A stretch of 35,302 nt of DNA, from positions 1 through 35,302 of the forward strand of contig JAFUOQ010000027.1 of NCBI GenBank assembly GCA_017472695.1, written 5' to 3'. Source of the stretch: Clostridia bacterium. Lineage in GTDB: Bacteria; Bacillota; Clostridia; Oscillospirales; CAG-272. A model generated the notes under the pieces. That model had not been told where the DNA came from, made no database searches, and saw nothing but the letters and a program-made list of their open reading frames with translations. The translations under genes were made by a program, and so were the position numbers. Below are positions 1-8,151 of the stretch, in pieces; position 1 is the stretch's first letter, and every line of letters begins with the position of its first letter.

Positions 1-373
1 GAAGAGATTTTAGAATAAAAATACAGGTATTGTACTACCCCGTAAATGTTGTGTACTACTCTTGTCCTGCTTCGATATAAAAACATATCGGTTGGACGGA
101 AAAGTGTACCAAGTCAGTCACTGTTATTTGATTTTTCATTAGTGTACAATATATCTATCAGTAATAAATCGTAAATGCTTCGCTCTAAAAAAGAAGTGGT
201 TTGTTAGTGTAGAATGTGATTACAAAAGGTTTTAGTCAAGGTTAAGTAAGACTTAGAATAAAAACTTTGTGAGTAAGAAACAAAACTGTGTGAGTCAGTT
301 GGTGGAAATCACCCATTTAAATTTGTTACAATAGGTTTTGCCATATAAATGAATTCTTTAGAAAGGAGGTACA
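1..373. other. A+T-rich non-coding stretch at left edge of mobile module
   Basis: No convincing gene is seen here. The stretch contains short repeated GTGAGT words near 269-296 and a small hairpin (GGTG-GAAAT-CACC) at 301-313, followed by the good ribosome binding site of the next small gene. Because the downstream gene encodes an HUH nuclease, this is one place where a nicking origin could lie, but no specific origin can be assigned by eye. Confidence 0.35.
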
Positions 374-532
374 ATGTCGAAGAAAAAAGAAACACAATAC
401 ACGGTTGTGTCTATCGGTAAGCCGAGTATTGAAAATTTAACCGATACAGAAGCAAGAGTGTTTTACAACTCGTTGCTCTCTTGCATTTTGCAAAAGCAAA
501 TAAATAACAAAAAAGAAAGCGAGGAAAATTAA
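374..532 (+). CDS. small hypothetical protein (52 aa) of mobile module
   Basis: A 52-codon ORF starts with ATG directly after a near-perfect Shine-Dalgarno sequence (GAAAGGAGGT at 361-370). It ends 27 bases before the HUH protein gene, so the two are probably co-transcribed. The product begins MSKKKETQYTVVSIG and is charged and soluble, with a lysine- and glutamate-rich C-terminus. I do not recognise the family. Small accessory ORFs in front of replication or relaxase genes are common in Firmicute mobile elements, so a DNA-binding or copy-control accessory role is possible, but that is inference from position only. Confidence 0.65.
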   Translation: MSKKKETQYTVVSIGKPSIENLTDTEARVFYNSLLSCILQKQINNKKESEEN

Positions 533-559
533 ACGACAAAAAAGAAAAGGAGAAAAATT

Positions 560-1477
560 ATGAACAACATCATTGAAGGTGTTAAGGTGTATTATGACGG
601 AAGTCATTTTATTGCCATCTTACCCGGATATTTTAAGGGTAAGAAAAAAGGAAAAAACAAGGAATATCTTGTAGAGGTTGACGGAAAGGTCATAGACCTA
701 AAGGAAACCTACAACAAGGAAAACGAAGCCAACAAGGGCAAAAGAAAAAAGGAACGAAAAGAGGCAGTTGCAAACGCAATGGCACCGTGCTTTGTAAACG
801 AGGAAGAGCTTGAAAAATTTATTGAAGAGCAAGAAGCACGTACCTTTAGAAATTTTGTATGCAGAAGAAAAAGGTTATACCGAAAGGTAAATCTTTTGTT
901 TGCCAACTATTTTTGCACATTCACTTATGATAGTGAAAAGACAACTCCTGAAGAGTTTAAAAAGAAGCTTATGCAAACACTAAATAACCTGTCAACCCGT
1001 AAAGGTTGGAAATATGTAGGTGCTTGGGAAGAGGGCTCGGAAAACGGAAGATTACATTTCCATGCTCTTTTAAGAATTCCTGAAGGCGAAATGATAGGTG
1101 AGCTTATAGAAAAAAGTGATTATGATACAAGACACCATAAAAGGCAAAAAGCTATGCAAAATACATATTTTTTGGAACGCTTTGGAAGAAATGATTTTTC
1201 AGCCATAAATCAGCACTTGCTAAATAATGCAGTTATGTATATGGTCAAATATCTTGAAAAGTCAGGCAGAAGAATTAACTTTGCAAGAAACGTTCACGAA
1301 ACCTTTACTGTTGATATATTAGTGGATGACATAGCTTGTCCGTACGGTTTTAGTGATGGCAAAGAGGAAATAGAGGGCAAAGTAGTTATGTTTGATAATT
1401 TTCTTTGTCTTAAAAATGGTGAGGTGCTTGGCACAGTTAGTCCCGAAATAATTCAAAAATTGGAAAATTACGAGTAA
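560..1477 (+). CDS. HUH-superfamily replication/relaxase-like protein
   Basis: This 305-residue protein carries the three motifs of HUH single-strand endonucleases. A hydrophobic strand with FCTFTYD lies at residues 118-124 (motif 1). LHFHAL at 165-170 supplies the metal-binding HxH pair (H166, H168). YMVKY at 227-231 supplies the candidate nucleophilic tyrosine and the YxxK pattern typical of rolling-circle Rep proteins. The N-terminal 110 residues are lysine-rich and probably bind DNA. The start is fixed by AAAAGGAG about 8 bases upstream. The gene lies between a small ORF and a large serine recombinase, a combination seen in Clostridia mobile elements. Known HUH enzymes nick one strand and stay covalently attached; whether this one serves plasmid-like replication or mobilisation cannot be decided. 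No helicase domain is present. Confidence 0.8.
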   Translation: MNNIIEGVKVYYDGSHFIAILPGYFKGKKKGKNKEYLVEVDGKVIDLKETYNKENEANKGKRKKERKEAVANAMAPCFVNEEELEKFIEEQEARTFRNFVCRRKRLYRKVNLLFANYFCTFTYDSEKTTPEEFKKKLMQTLNNLSTRKGWKYVGAWEEGSENGRLHFHALLRIPEGEMIGELIEKSDYDTRHHKRQKAMQNTYFLERFGRNDFSAINQHLLNNAVMYMVKYLEKSGRRINFARNVHETFTVDILVDDIACPYGFSDGKEEIEGKVVMFDNFLCLKNGEVLGTVSPEIIQKLENYE

Positions 1478-1485
1478 TTTTCTAT

Positions 1486-1641
1486 CTTTCGCGCTGAGAG
1501 TGTAAACGAAGCCGCCCCATCTGTCAAGGGGGAAAAATTATTGCACAAAAAAGATAATGAAAAAAGATTAACGCAATAATTTTGTCCTATTTCCCGTTGA
1601 CATCCGTGACGGCTCCGTTTATGGTTCACTCTCGTCGAAAG
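1486..1641. repeat. long imperfect inverted repeat between HUH gene and recombinase gene
   Basis: Left arm 1486-1544 and right arm 1573-1641 are largely reverse complements. Shared blocks in order include CTTTCG, GAGAGTG, TAAACG, AGCCG and AAATTATTGC; the loop is about 28 bases and A-rich. Folded, this makes a long interrupted stem on either strand. Its position directly after the HUH gene fits a single-strand origin, a nicking origin or a protein-binding cruciform, but a transcriptional function for the recombinase leader cannot be excluded. Confidence 0.65.
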
Positions 1642-1675
1642 ACAGAAAAAAGAATAAAAGAAAGGAGGAAACTCA

Positions 1676-3220
1676 GTGAAAACAGCTGTTGTATATGCTC
1701 GTTATTCCAGTGAGAGCCAGACAGAGCAATCAATTGAAGGGCAATTAAGAGTCTGTAATGATTACGCAAAGCGTAATGACATAGTTATTGTTGAAAAATA
1801 TATCGACAGAGCTATGACAGGCACTAATGATAATAGAGTTGCCTTTCAGCAAATGATGAAGGACTGCCAAAAAAGCACTTGGGACTACATAATTGTATAT
1901 AAGCTTGACCGTTTTGCAAGAAATAAGTACGATGCAGTAGTAAACAAGAAAAAATTAAGAGATAAAGGCATTAAGCTTTTGTCAGCGATGGAGAATCTAA
2001 ATGATACCCCGGAGGGAAGACTAATGGAGGGCGTTTTAGAGGATTTCAATCAATATTTCTCGGAGGAGCTTGCCCAAAAGGTTAAAAGAGGACTCAGAGA
2101 AAGCTGGCTAAAGGGTTATGCCGCAGGAGGTAAACCGTTGTTTGGATATGACATAATAGATAAACGCAATGTGATAAATGAGTATGAGGCAAACATAGTA
2201 ATAGAAGCCTTTACTAAATATGCACAGGGCTATATGGTACCAACAATCGAAAAGGAATTTAAAGCAAAGGGCTACAAAAGAAAAGACGGTAAGGATATCA
2301 CCGATAAGCAGCTTTACTTTATGCTTCATAACAGAAAATATACAGGTAAGGTTGAGCACGATGGAGAGATATATGAAAATATTTACCCACGAATTATTGA
2401 TGATGACTTATGGGAAGCAGTAAATGCTATCTATAATAGCAATAAATTTGTACCAAGTCCCAAAAAGGAAAAGTACGATTTTATTCTTACTGGAAAACTA
2501 ATTTGTGGCGATTGCAAAAATTATATGAGAGGCGAAAGCGGAACATCGAGAACCAGAGAAATTCACTATTACTACACCTGTTCCCACAGAAGACGCAAAA
2601 AGGCAAAATGCAATTCCAAGCCGGTTAAGAAAATTCAGCTTGAGGACATTGTAATAAATCATACTTGCGATTTGTTCGGAACAGAGGAAAATTTACATAA
2701 GGTAGCAATGAATATTCACAAGGTTCATGTAGAGCAAACAAAGAATAATGTAGCATTAAAATCCCTTGAGAAGCAAAGAGCAGCGGTGAAAAGAGCTTGC
2801 GACAATATTATGAAAGCAATAGAAATGGGAGTAGTTACCGAAATGACTGCATCCAGACTAAAGGAGCTTGAAGCACAACTGCTTGAATACGATTTCTTAA
2901 TTGAAAAGGAAAAGCAGAAAACCTATGCTTTTATATCAGTTGAGGATATTGAAAATTATCTTAGAAGGGACATATTTAATAACCGAGAGGATATGAGGGT
3001 AAGAAAAATGATAGTCAATACCTTCATTCGTGAAATAGTATTATTCGAGGATAGAATAGTGATAACCTACAATTTCAAAAACAATACAGATACAGGCAGA
3101 CACACACCCGAAACAGTAGAGAAAATGCTAAACGAGGTTGACTCTGCCTATACCACCGAAATTGGTTCGTCTATATCACTTTACTCGGAGCCAACAAAAA
3201 AGACTAGACCTTGTGCCTAG
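1676..3220 (+). CDS. large serine recombinase (site-specific integrase)
   Basis: At 514 residues this has the usual length and domain order of large serine recombinases. The catalytic resolvase domain (about 1-140) starts VVYARYSSESQ with the expected nucleophile Ser11, and the KLDRFARN segment lies at 76-83. The recombinase domain follows at about 150-250. A zinc beta-ribbon has cysteines at 277, 280, 302 and 312. A basic coiled-coil stretch covers about 340-415. The start is GTG at 1676, supported by AAAGGAGG at 1661-1668. It most likely integrates and excises the local element by attP x attB recombination. The stop codon lies inside the stem of its own terminator. Attachment sites were not identified. 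Confidence 0.93.
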   Translation: MKTAVVYARYSSESQTEQSIEGQLRVCNDYAKRNDIVIVEKYIDRAMTGTNDNRVAFQQMMKDCQKSTWDYIIVYKLDRFARNKYDAVVNKKKLRDKGIKLLSAMENLNDTPEGRLMEGVLEDFNQYFSEELAQKVKRGLRESWLKGYAAGGKPLFGYDIIDKRNVINEYEANIVIEAFTKYAQGYMVPTIEKEFKAKGYKRKDGKDITDKQLYFMLHNRKYTGKVEHDGEIYENIYPRIIDDDLWEAVNAIYNSNKFVPSPKKEKYDFILTGKLICGDCKNYMRGESGTSRTREIHYYYTCSHRRRKKAKCNSKPVKKIQLEDIVINHTCDLFGTEENLHKVAMNIHKVHVEQTKNNVALKSLEKQRAAVKRACDNIMKAIEMGVVTEMTASRLKELEAQLLEYDFLIEKEKQKTYAFISVEDIENYLRRDIFNNREDMRVRKMIVNTFIREIVLFEDRIVITYNFKNNTDTGRHTPETVEKMLNEVDSAYTTEIGSSISLYSEPTKKTRPCA

Positions 3221-3231
3221 TCTTTTTTGTT
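3193..3231 (+). terminator. intrinsic terminator of recombinase gene
   Basis: A perfect 15-bp stem (3193-3207 with 3217-3231) and 9-base loop contains the TAG stop codon in its right arm and ends in a T-run. A-run and T-run flank the GC core, so it could act on both strands. Confidence 0.85.
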
Positions 3232-3650
3232 GTTTCCGTTTGTTATGGCGAAAATCTGCTCGGCTTTAGCCGTTTGCTGCGACGGACGCAGTCCTAGTCC
3301 CTTTAGGGAGTTCGAGCCCGAATTGCCATAACAACTGGGCGCCTCACCATCGAATTTGCTTCGCAAATGTAGGTTCCACCAATTGGTGCCACCAAAGTCG
3401 CATAGTCGATTGCCATCGCATAACCAAGCGTTACACTCGGCACTCTCCTTGCTTTGTTCGGTTTCACTCGTTAAAAAAGATTATTAACCATTTTTAACTT
3501 CGATACCCAGCCACACCATTAGGATGAAGGCTAATTAGTGGGAGGCAGCCCCTCCCCTAAATGATTTCTATTAAATCTGTGTATAGTTTTGATGTAAAGG
3601 TGATGTTCGCCTTGCCATTCGATACGATTTACACACGTGTTTTTCATATA
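3232..3650. other. non-coding region with compact folded element
   Basis: No gene is seen in these 420 bases. An outer stem GTTATGGC (3242-3249) with GCCATAAC (3325-3332) encloses four small hairpins: 3261-3272 (CGGCT/AGCCG), 3276-3291 (CTGCG/CGCAG), 3298-3309 (TCCCT/AGGGA) and 3311-3322 (TTCG/CGAA). Further on are a hairpin at 3354-3368 (ATTTGC/GCAAAT) and a CACC-AATT-GGTG dyad near 3378-3389. The location just after a serine recombinase suggests the end or attachment region of the mobile element, or a structured RNA. Confidence 0.5.
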
Positions 3651-3679
3651 TTGACATGATCTCATATTTATGCTATAAT
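3651..3679 (+). promoter_or_regulatory. consensus sigma-A promoter
   Basis: TTGACA at 3651-3656, a 17-base spacer, an extended TGC and TATAAT at 3674-3679 make a textbook strong promoter. The predicted start of transcription is near 3686, only about 5 bases before the TTG start of the ORF that follows. Confidence 0.8.
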
Positions 3680-3690
3680 ATAATTATGAA

Positions 3691-4335
3691 TTGGGGAAGA
3701 AACCCATAACAAAAAACGTAAATTCAAAATATGCAAATCAAGACAAGGGGGCGACACCCATCGAAAAAAACATTTTTGTTGTTGACGAGCAAGGAAATGA
3801 ATATGAGGCTACCTACCCCAAAAGGGCTAAAGGTCTTGTTAAAAACGGCAGGGCACGCTTCATAAATGAAAATACAATATGCCTTGCGTGTCCGCCAAAT
3901 GAATATTTGGAGGATAATATAATGGAAAATAAATTAACTGAAAGAGAAATTTTCGAGCAAATAGTAGCATTGCAAAAGCAACTTACTGAAAATACCGCCC
4001 AATCCCTACATAAATTAGGTGATGTGATAGATAGTGTTTATTCTACGGAGAATGATACAGGAAGCGAGCAGGTTTCAGAGGTTTGCAATGTATTTGCAAT
4101 GCGTGAGCATAATTTGAAAATTATGCTTGAATTTTACATCAAAATGTATGATGATATTAGAAAAAGCGACGAGGAGAAAAAAGCTGATTTGATAAAGAAT
4201 GCTTTTTCAGAAATTTCTTTCAAAATTAATGATTCTGATTTGCCTTCTGAGGATAAATTTGCGGCATTAAGCGACATTACTGAAGCAATAAAAGAAATAG
4301 TTATGATGCTAATATATCCAAAACAGAATAATTAA
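3691..4335 (+). CDS. hypothetical protein, conserved-looking N-terminal block plus helical tail
   Basis: The 214-residue reading frame opens with TTG and has no ribosome binding site, so the true start is uncertain. The recognisable block begins near residue 27 (NIFVVDEQGNEYEATYPKRA) and continues through GLVKNGRARF and ICLACPPNEY. From memory this segment recurs at the start of uncharacterised Clostridia proteins, so initiation may lie downstream of TTG, possibly at a non-AUG codon near the AAGGGGG at about 3747-3753. The rest (about 78-214) is predicted alpha-helical and acidic, without membrane segments. The gene has its own consensus promoter and a terminator of the kind found between the XRE genes that follow. 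Function unknown. Confidence 0.6.
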   Translation: MGKKPITKNVNSKYANQDKGATPIEKNIFVVDEQGNEYEATYPKRAKGLVKNGRARFINENTICLACPPNEYLEDNIMENKLTEREIFEQIVALQKQLTENTAQSLHKLGDVIDSVYSTENDTGSEQVSEVCNVFAMREHNLKIMLEFYIKMYDDIRKSDEEKKADLIKNAFSEISFKINDSDLPSEDKFAALSDITEAIKEIVMMLIYPKQNN

Positions 4336-4342
4336 ACATGGG

Positions 4343-4364
4343 CGAGTGCTTCGGCACTCGTTTT
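4343..4364 (+). terminator. UUCG-loop terminator (copy 1)
   Basis: CGAGTGC-TTCG-GCACTCG followed by TTTT, just after the hypothetical gene. Near-identical hairpins close the next three transcription units. Confidence 0.85.
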
Positions 4365-4382
4365 CCATTTATTGATTAAGTA

Positions 4383-4446
4383 AAGTAATCGTTTATTTTT
4401 AAACAATTAATTGATAATTGATTTTTGTTTTGTGGTGGACTATAAT
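4383..4446 (+). promoter_or_regulatory. promoter and candidate operator of first XRE gene
   Basis: TTGATT at 4418-4423, a 17-base spacer and TATAAT at 4441-4446. The upstream 11-mer AAGTAATCGTT (4383-4393) aligns with the AACC-N3-GGTT dyads of the other three units, though it is the most diverged copy. A second dyad, GTTTA-TTTT-TAAAC, overlaps it at its 3' side. TGTGGTGG just before the -10 box resembles the third unit. Confidence 0.65.
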
Positions 4447-4486
4447 GTAATTGTAAGCTTACAAAAACTATTTTTGGAGGTTCATT

Positions 4487-5656
4487 ATGAATATAAGAAT
4501 CGGTGAAAGAATAAAGCTTTTAAGAAAGCAAAATAAGATAACACAGGATGAATTAGCAAACGCTTTGGGAATTACTGCTCAAGCGATTTCAAGGTGGGAA
4601 AATTGTACAGGAGACCCGGATATTGATTTGTTACCGTCAATAGCGAATTTTTTTGGAGTGTCTATTGATGAACTGTTTGGATATTATGGCGAAAGAGAAA
4701 AGAAAATTGATGACCTTCTGAACAGGGTCGAGCTTCTATCTTCTCAAAATGTTCGTGAGGATATAAACATTGATGAGTGCATTTCGTTGCTTCGCACAGG
4801 TTTGGCAGAATTTCCTGCAAACGAAAGAATTATGCATAAATTGGCTTGCGTGTTAAATGATACAGGATGGCAGCGACATACCGAATGGCAAGACTATGAC
4901 AAAAACGGTAATATTGTATATTGCTTTGATACAGAAAAATCAAATGAATATTGGAACGAATCGAAAATATTGTTTGAAACGCTTATATTAAATACATCAA
5001 ATAATGAAATAAAAGCAAATTCAATATATAATATGATTATGCTTTATAGAAATACAGGTGAATATCAAAAAGCAATAAATTTAGCAAACACATTGCCACA
5101 AATTCGTTACAGTAAAGAAATAATGCTTTCCTTATCTACTGATGGGAAACAGCAATCAGGATATTTAGGAGATTCCTTGCTCGAACTTGCGTATGTGTTT
5201 GCCGAGCAGATAATTTATGACCTTATAAGTAATAAATCAAATTTTGATACTGATATGTCTATCGAAAAGGTTAAGGGAGCAATTTCTAATTTTGGATTGT
5301 TAGCCGAGGATGGATTTTTGGGAATATATCATAGAGAGATATGCTATCTGTATCTTTATCTATCAAGATTGCAATATGAAAAAGGATACGAGGAAGAAGC
5401 ATTTATTTCTCTTAATAATGCATTAGAACAGGCGAAAAAATATGATGGTTTTGCATTGAATCCAAGCAAACAATATACCTCTATGCTATTAAGAAATACA
5501 AAGTGCAGAACTGAAACCTTTAGCGAAAGTGGAAGTCTTACGAAAAATCTTCCAAACGATTGGCCAATGTGGGCAAATCCTGATTATAAAGAGGTAAAAG
5601 AAAAGATTTCCAAAGACACCCGTTGGAATCTTTGGGTAGAACAATGTGAAAAATAA
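4487..5656 (+). CDS. XRE-family regulator 1 with TPR-like C-terminus
   Basis: Residues 4-65 form a Cro/CI-type helix-turn-helix (IKLLRKQNKITQDELANALG, then QAISRWENCTGDPDIDLLP). The following 320 residues are helical and tetratricopeptide-like, for example around YQKAINLANTLP and EEAFISLNNALEQAKKY. The total of 389 residues fits an HTH plus sensor arrangement like that of RRNPP-type or other XRE-TPR regulators, but no peptide-binding residues can be assigned. The start is fixed by TTTGGAGG at about 4473-4480. It is a single-gene unit bounded by its own promoter and terminator and is the first of four tandem paralogues. Many such regulators bind their own promoter region, and the dyad upstream fits that. 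Confidence 0.85.
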   Translation: MNIRIGERIKLLRKQNKITQDELANALGITAQAISRWENCTGDPDIDLLPSIANFFGVSIDELFGYYGEREKKIDDLLNRVELLSSQNVREDINIDECISLLRTGLAEFPANERIMHKLACVLNDTGWQRHTEWQDYDKNGNIVYCFDTEKSNEYWNESKILFETLILNTSNNEIKANSIYNMIMLYRNTGEYQKAINLANTLPQIRYSKEIMLSLSTDGKQQSGYLGDSLLELAYVFAEQIIYDLISNKSNFDTDMSIEKVKGAISNFGLLAEDGFLGIYHREICYLYLYLSRLQYEKGYEEEAFISLNNALEQAKKYDGFALNPSKQYTSMLLRNTKCRTETFSESGSLTKNLPNDWPMWANPDYKEVKEKISKDTRWNLWVEQCEK

Positions 5657-5661
5657 GAATG

Positions 5662-5692
5662 GCGAGTGCTGATTTTTGGCACTCGCTTTTTT
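5662..5692 (+). terminator. terminator of XRE gene 1 (copy 2)
   Basis: GCGAGTGC (5662-5669) pairs with GCACTCGC (5679-5686) and is followed by six T. The stem equals the other copies, but the loop is TGATTTTTG instead of TTCG. Confidence 0.9.
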
Positions 5693-5705
5693 AATTGTCA
5701 TAATC

Positions 5706-5778
5706 AACTATTGGTTTAAAAAAACAACCAAAAATAAACATATCGGTTATTGTTTTTGTGAATTTTGTTTGATATAAT
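5706..5778 (+). promoter_or_regulatory. promoter and candidate operator of second XRE gene
   Basis: TTGTTT at 5750-5755, a 17-base spacer and TATAAT at 5773-5778. The 11-mer AACTATTGGTT (5706-5716) is the local version of the AACC-N3-GGTT dyad. GGTT recurs at about 5745, and AACCAA lies just after the dyad. Confidence 0.65.
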
Positions 5779-5820
5779 TTAAGCAGAACAGGCGCCTAGG
5801 TTCTAAATTAGGAGGATAAA

Positions 5821-6885
5821 ATGAATATTTTAATTGATGAACAACTAAAGAAATTGCGAAAGCAAAAGGGAAACACACAGGAGAATTTGGCAAATCATTT
5901 AGGGATAAGCGTGCAATCTGTTTCTAAATGGGAACGTGGCGAGGGACACCCCGACATTACGCTTTTGCCTTATATTGCTTCATATTATAACGTAAGCGTT
6001 GATGAGCTCTTGGGCGTAGATGCGATAGCGAAAGAAAAACGATTTCAGGATTATGAAGAACGGCATAAAAAGTTATTTGAAGAGGGAAGAACTAAGGAAA
6101 GAGTCAAGCTGTGGAGAGAAGCTGAGAAGGAATTTCCAAATGACCTTAGGGTGACTGCGGAGCTTATGTATGCTCTAAATACGGAAGGCGGAAACGATGA
6201 TAAGGTTATAGAGTATGGTGAGCGCATTTTGGCAGAATCAACAGATGCAGGCTTGCGCTCGAGCGCAATACAGGTTTTGGCATTTACCTCGCATAGAAAA
6301 GGAGATAAAGAAGCGGCGAAAAAATATGCCGATATGGCAACAAGCATCTGCGTTTCGAGAGAGGCTCTTTTTCCTCACATTTTAGATGGAGAGGAAGCAG
6401 TAAAATACTGTCAAACCAATATCCAAGAGTTTGTTGGAGATATAGGCTTAAATACACAAATTATGATTGGAAAAGGAAATTATAGTCCCGAGGACTCAAA
6501 CAAAGCATTAGAATTTATGATAAATCTATATAATTTGCTTTATCCAAACGGAGATTTTGGCTTTTATCATTGTAGAGTGTCAGGGGACTATGAGCAAATG
6601 GCAAAAAATTATTTAAAGCTACAAAATGAAGAAAAAATGTTTGAATGCCTTGAAAAAGCCACAGAGCATTCAATTAAATTCGACACCAGAGGAACTAGCT
6701 TGTTTAAATATACTTCCTTTATGGTAAATAAGGTTGAGGATGAATTGAGTGTTGTAAAGGATTATACAGAAAATGACACAGGACTTTTATTAAAGCTATT
6801 AAAATCAGATATGTTTAAGGAATATCAAAGCCATCCGAGAATGATAAAAATTATTGAAAAATTAACACCTATTGCAATTATTTAA
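5821..6885 (+). CDS. XRE-family regulator 2 with TPR-like C-terminus
   Basis: This 354-residue paralogue of the preceding gene has its HTH at about residues 5-62 (LRKQKGNTQENLANHLG, then VQSVSKWERGEGHPDITLLP), ending with the VSVDELLGV signature of this XRE subgroup. The remaining 290 residues are helical, with repeat-like segments around HRKGDKEAAKKYADMA and EEKMFECLEKATEHS that fit a tetratricopeptide-type sensor. AGGAGG at about 5810-5815 sets the ATG. It has its own promoter and a UUCG terminator. Role by family: DNA-binding repressor or activator; targets and signal unknown. Confidence 0.85.
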   Translation: MNILIDEQLKKLRKQKGNTQENLANHLGISVQSVSKWERGEGHPDITLLPYIASYYNVSVDELLGVDAIAKEKRFQDYEERHKKLFEEGRTKERVKLWREAEKEFPNDLRVTAELMYALNTEGGNDDKVIEYGERILAESTDAGLRSSAIQVLAFTSHRKGDKEAAKKYADMATSICVSREALFPHILDGEEAVKYCQTNIQEFVGDIGLNTQIMIGKGNYSPEDSNKALEFMINLYNLLYPNGDFGFYHCRVSGDYEQMAKNYLKLQNEEKMFECLEKATEHSIKFDTRGTSLFKYTSFMVNKVEDELSVVKDYTENDTGLLLKLLKSDMFKEYQSHPRMIKIIEKLTPIAII

Positions 6886-6890
6886 CAAAA

Positions 6891-6913
6891 GCGAGTGCTT
6901 CGGCACTCGTTTT
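6891..6913 (+). terminator. UUCG-loop terminator of XRE gene 2 (copy 3)
   Basis: GCGAGTGC-TTCG-GCACTCG followed by TTTT, preceded by AAAA. Confidence 0.88.
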
Positions 6914-6935
6914 CGTCTTATAAATTCAAAAATTA

Positions 6936-7002
6936 AACCTATGGTTAAATTTAATTTCCTTAACGTTATCTGTACAAGGTGGTTTTTCTGTGGTAGTATA
7001 AA
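6936..7002 (+). promoter_or_regulatory. promoter and candidate operator of third XRE gene
   Basis: The dyad AACCTATGGTT at 6936-6946 is flanked by TTAA and TAAA. The -10 box is TATAAA at 6997-7002, preceded by TGTGGTAG as in the first XRE unit. No good -35 box is visible, which would suit activator dependence or a weak promoter. Confidence 0.55.
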
Positions 7003-7045
7003 TATAGAACAAGCGCGAGTTCAATATAAAAAGGAGCTTAAATTT

Positions 7046-8122
7046 ATGCAAATTACGATAGGAGACAATATAAAAAGATTAAGAAAAGAAAGAGACATAA
7101 CACAGGAAAAGCTATCCGAGGCGTTAAATGTATCTGTTACGGCTGTCAGCAAATGGGAAAGGGGAGAAACCTATCCTGATATTACTCTTATTTTCCCACT
7201 TGCACACTATTTTGATGTGTCGGTTGATGAGTTGATGGGTTATAACAAGGAAAAAATTGAGCAGGATATAAAGGATACTTTGGCGGAATATCGAAAGCTA
7301 CAGCGTAATTATGCCGAGAAATCAGTTTTAGATAGATTTATCTCTGATGCGTACCAAAAGTATCCTAACGATTTTCGCGTAATGCGCACATATATGTGGA
7401 GTAAGTCTGATTATGCAGACTGCGATAATGAATCACTGCTTGAAAACAAGGAAGAGCTTGAGCTTATATGCGATAAAATATTGCAGGGATGTAACGACAA
7501 CGATATTGTATTGGACGCTAAAAATATGAAGGCGAAGCTTCTGCATGCACAGGGAAAAACAGAGGAAGCAATAAAAATATATAAAAATGAATTTCCCGAT
7601 TTTTTGCAAAATGCACACCAAAAAATAGAGCAATTATTTACAAAAGACAGCGAGGAGTATCTGTATTGGAATAAAATTAACATATACGAATATATTGATT
7701 TTACTGCTATGAAAATAGCAAGAATGGTGTGGTACGATAAAGCACTTGACAAAAAAGAAAAGGTCGTAAAATGTGAGCAAATAGTAGATTTGTTGTCAAC
7801 CGCAAGACGAGTAACAAACGAGGGATTTTTTGTGGTGCTTGAAAAGTCATTAATTGAACAATACATTTATTTAATGGCAGCAAATAATGGTGATATAGAT
7901 GATATAGCAAGATTCCTTGATAAATTTCTTGATTCGGCAAGAGCAGAAACGGAATTTGTAAAATATGATAAGGCTTTAAGGGACGGCATACTTGTGCCAT
8001 ATAAAACAGAAAACGTACTGAAATTTCATATTGATAATTGGCGTACCTCGAATCATTGGTCACTTGTAGAACTCCGCAACGAGGAAAAAATAAAGGCAGT
8101 GCTTGATAAATACGATAAATAA
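7046..8122 (+). CDS. XRE-family regulator 3 with helical C-terminus
   Basis: The reading frame is open back to 6872, but ATG at 7046 is chosen because AAGGAG lies at 7031-7036 and because the upstream extension would cover the preceding terminator, the operator and the promoter. The 358-residue product has an HTH at about residues 4-62 (IKRLRKERDITQEKLSEALN, then AVSKWERGETYPDITLIFP), then VSVDELMGY. A long helical, TPR-like sensor region follows, for example KTEEAIKIYKNEFPDF. It is the third unit of the tandem array and ends at a UUCG terminator directly joined to the fourth unit's operator. Confidence 0.85.
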   Translation: MQITIGDNIKRLRKERDITQEKLSEALNVSVTAVSKWERGETYPDITLIFPLAHYFDVSVDELMGYNKEKIEQDIKDTLAEYRKLQRNYAEKSVLDRFISDAYQKYPNDFRVMRTYMWSKSDYADCDNESLLENKEELELICDKILQGCNDNDIVLDAKNMKAKLLHAQGKTEEAIKIYKNEFPDFLQNAHQKIEQLFTKDSEEYLYWNKINIYEYIDFTAMKIARMVWYDKALDKKEKVVKCEQIVDLLSTARRVTNEGFFVVLEKSLIEQYIYLMAANNGDIDDIARFLDKFLDSARAETEFVKYDKALRDGILVPYKTENVLKFHIDNWRTSNHWSLVELRNEEKIKAVLDKYDK

Positions 8123-8126
8123 AAAA

Positions 8127-8151
8127 GTGAGTGCTTCGGCACTCGCTTTTT
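8127..8151 (+). terminator. UUCG-loop terminator of XRE gene 3 (copy 4)
   Basis: GTGAGTGC (8127-8134) and GCACTCGC (8139-8146) with a TTCG loop and TTTTT. Its T-run is also the start of the next operator dyad. Confidence 0.9.

Noticed and set aside
3242-3332. tRNA gene
   Set aside because: The fold is cloverleaf-like, but the anticodon loop lacks T33, the T-arm loop is only about 4 bases and there is no standard D-arm.
6872-7045. 58-codon N-terminal extension of XRE gene 3
   Set aside because: It would translate through the preceding terminator, operator and promoter; ATG 7046 has a proper ribosome binding site and starts at the HTH domain.
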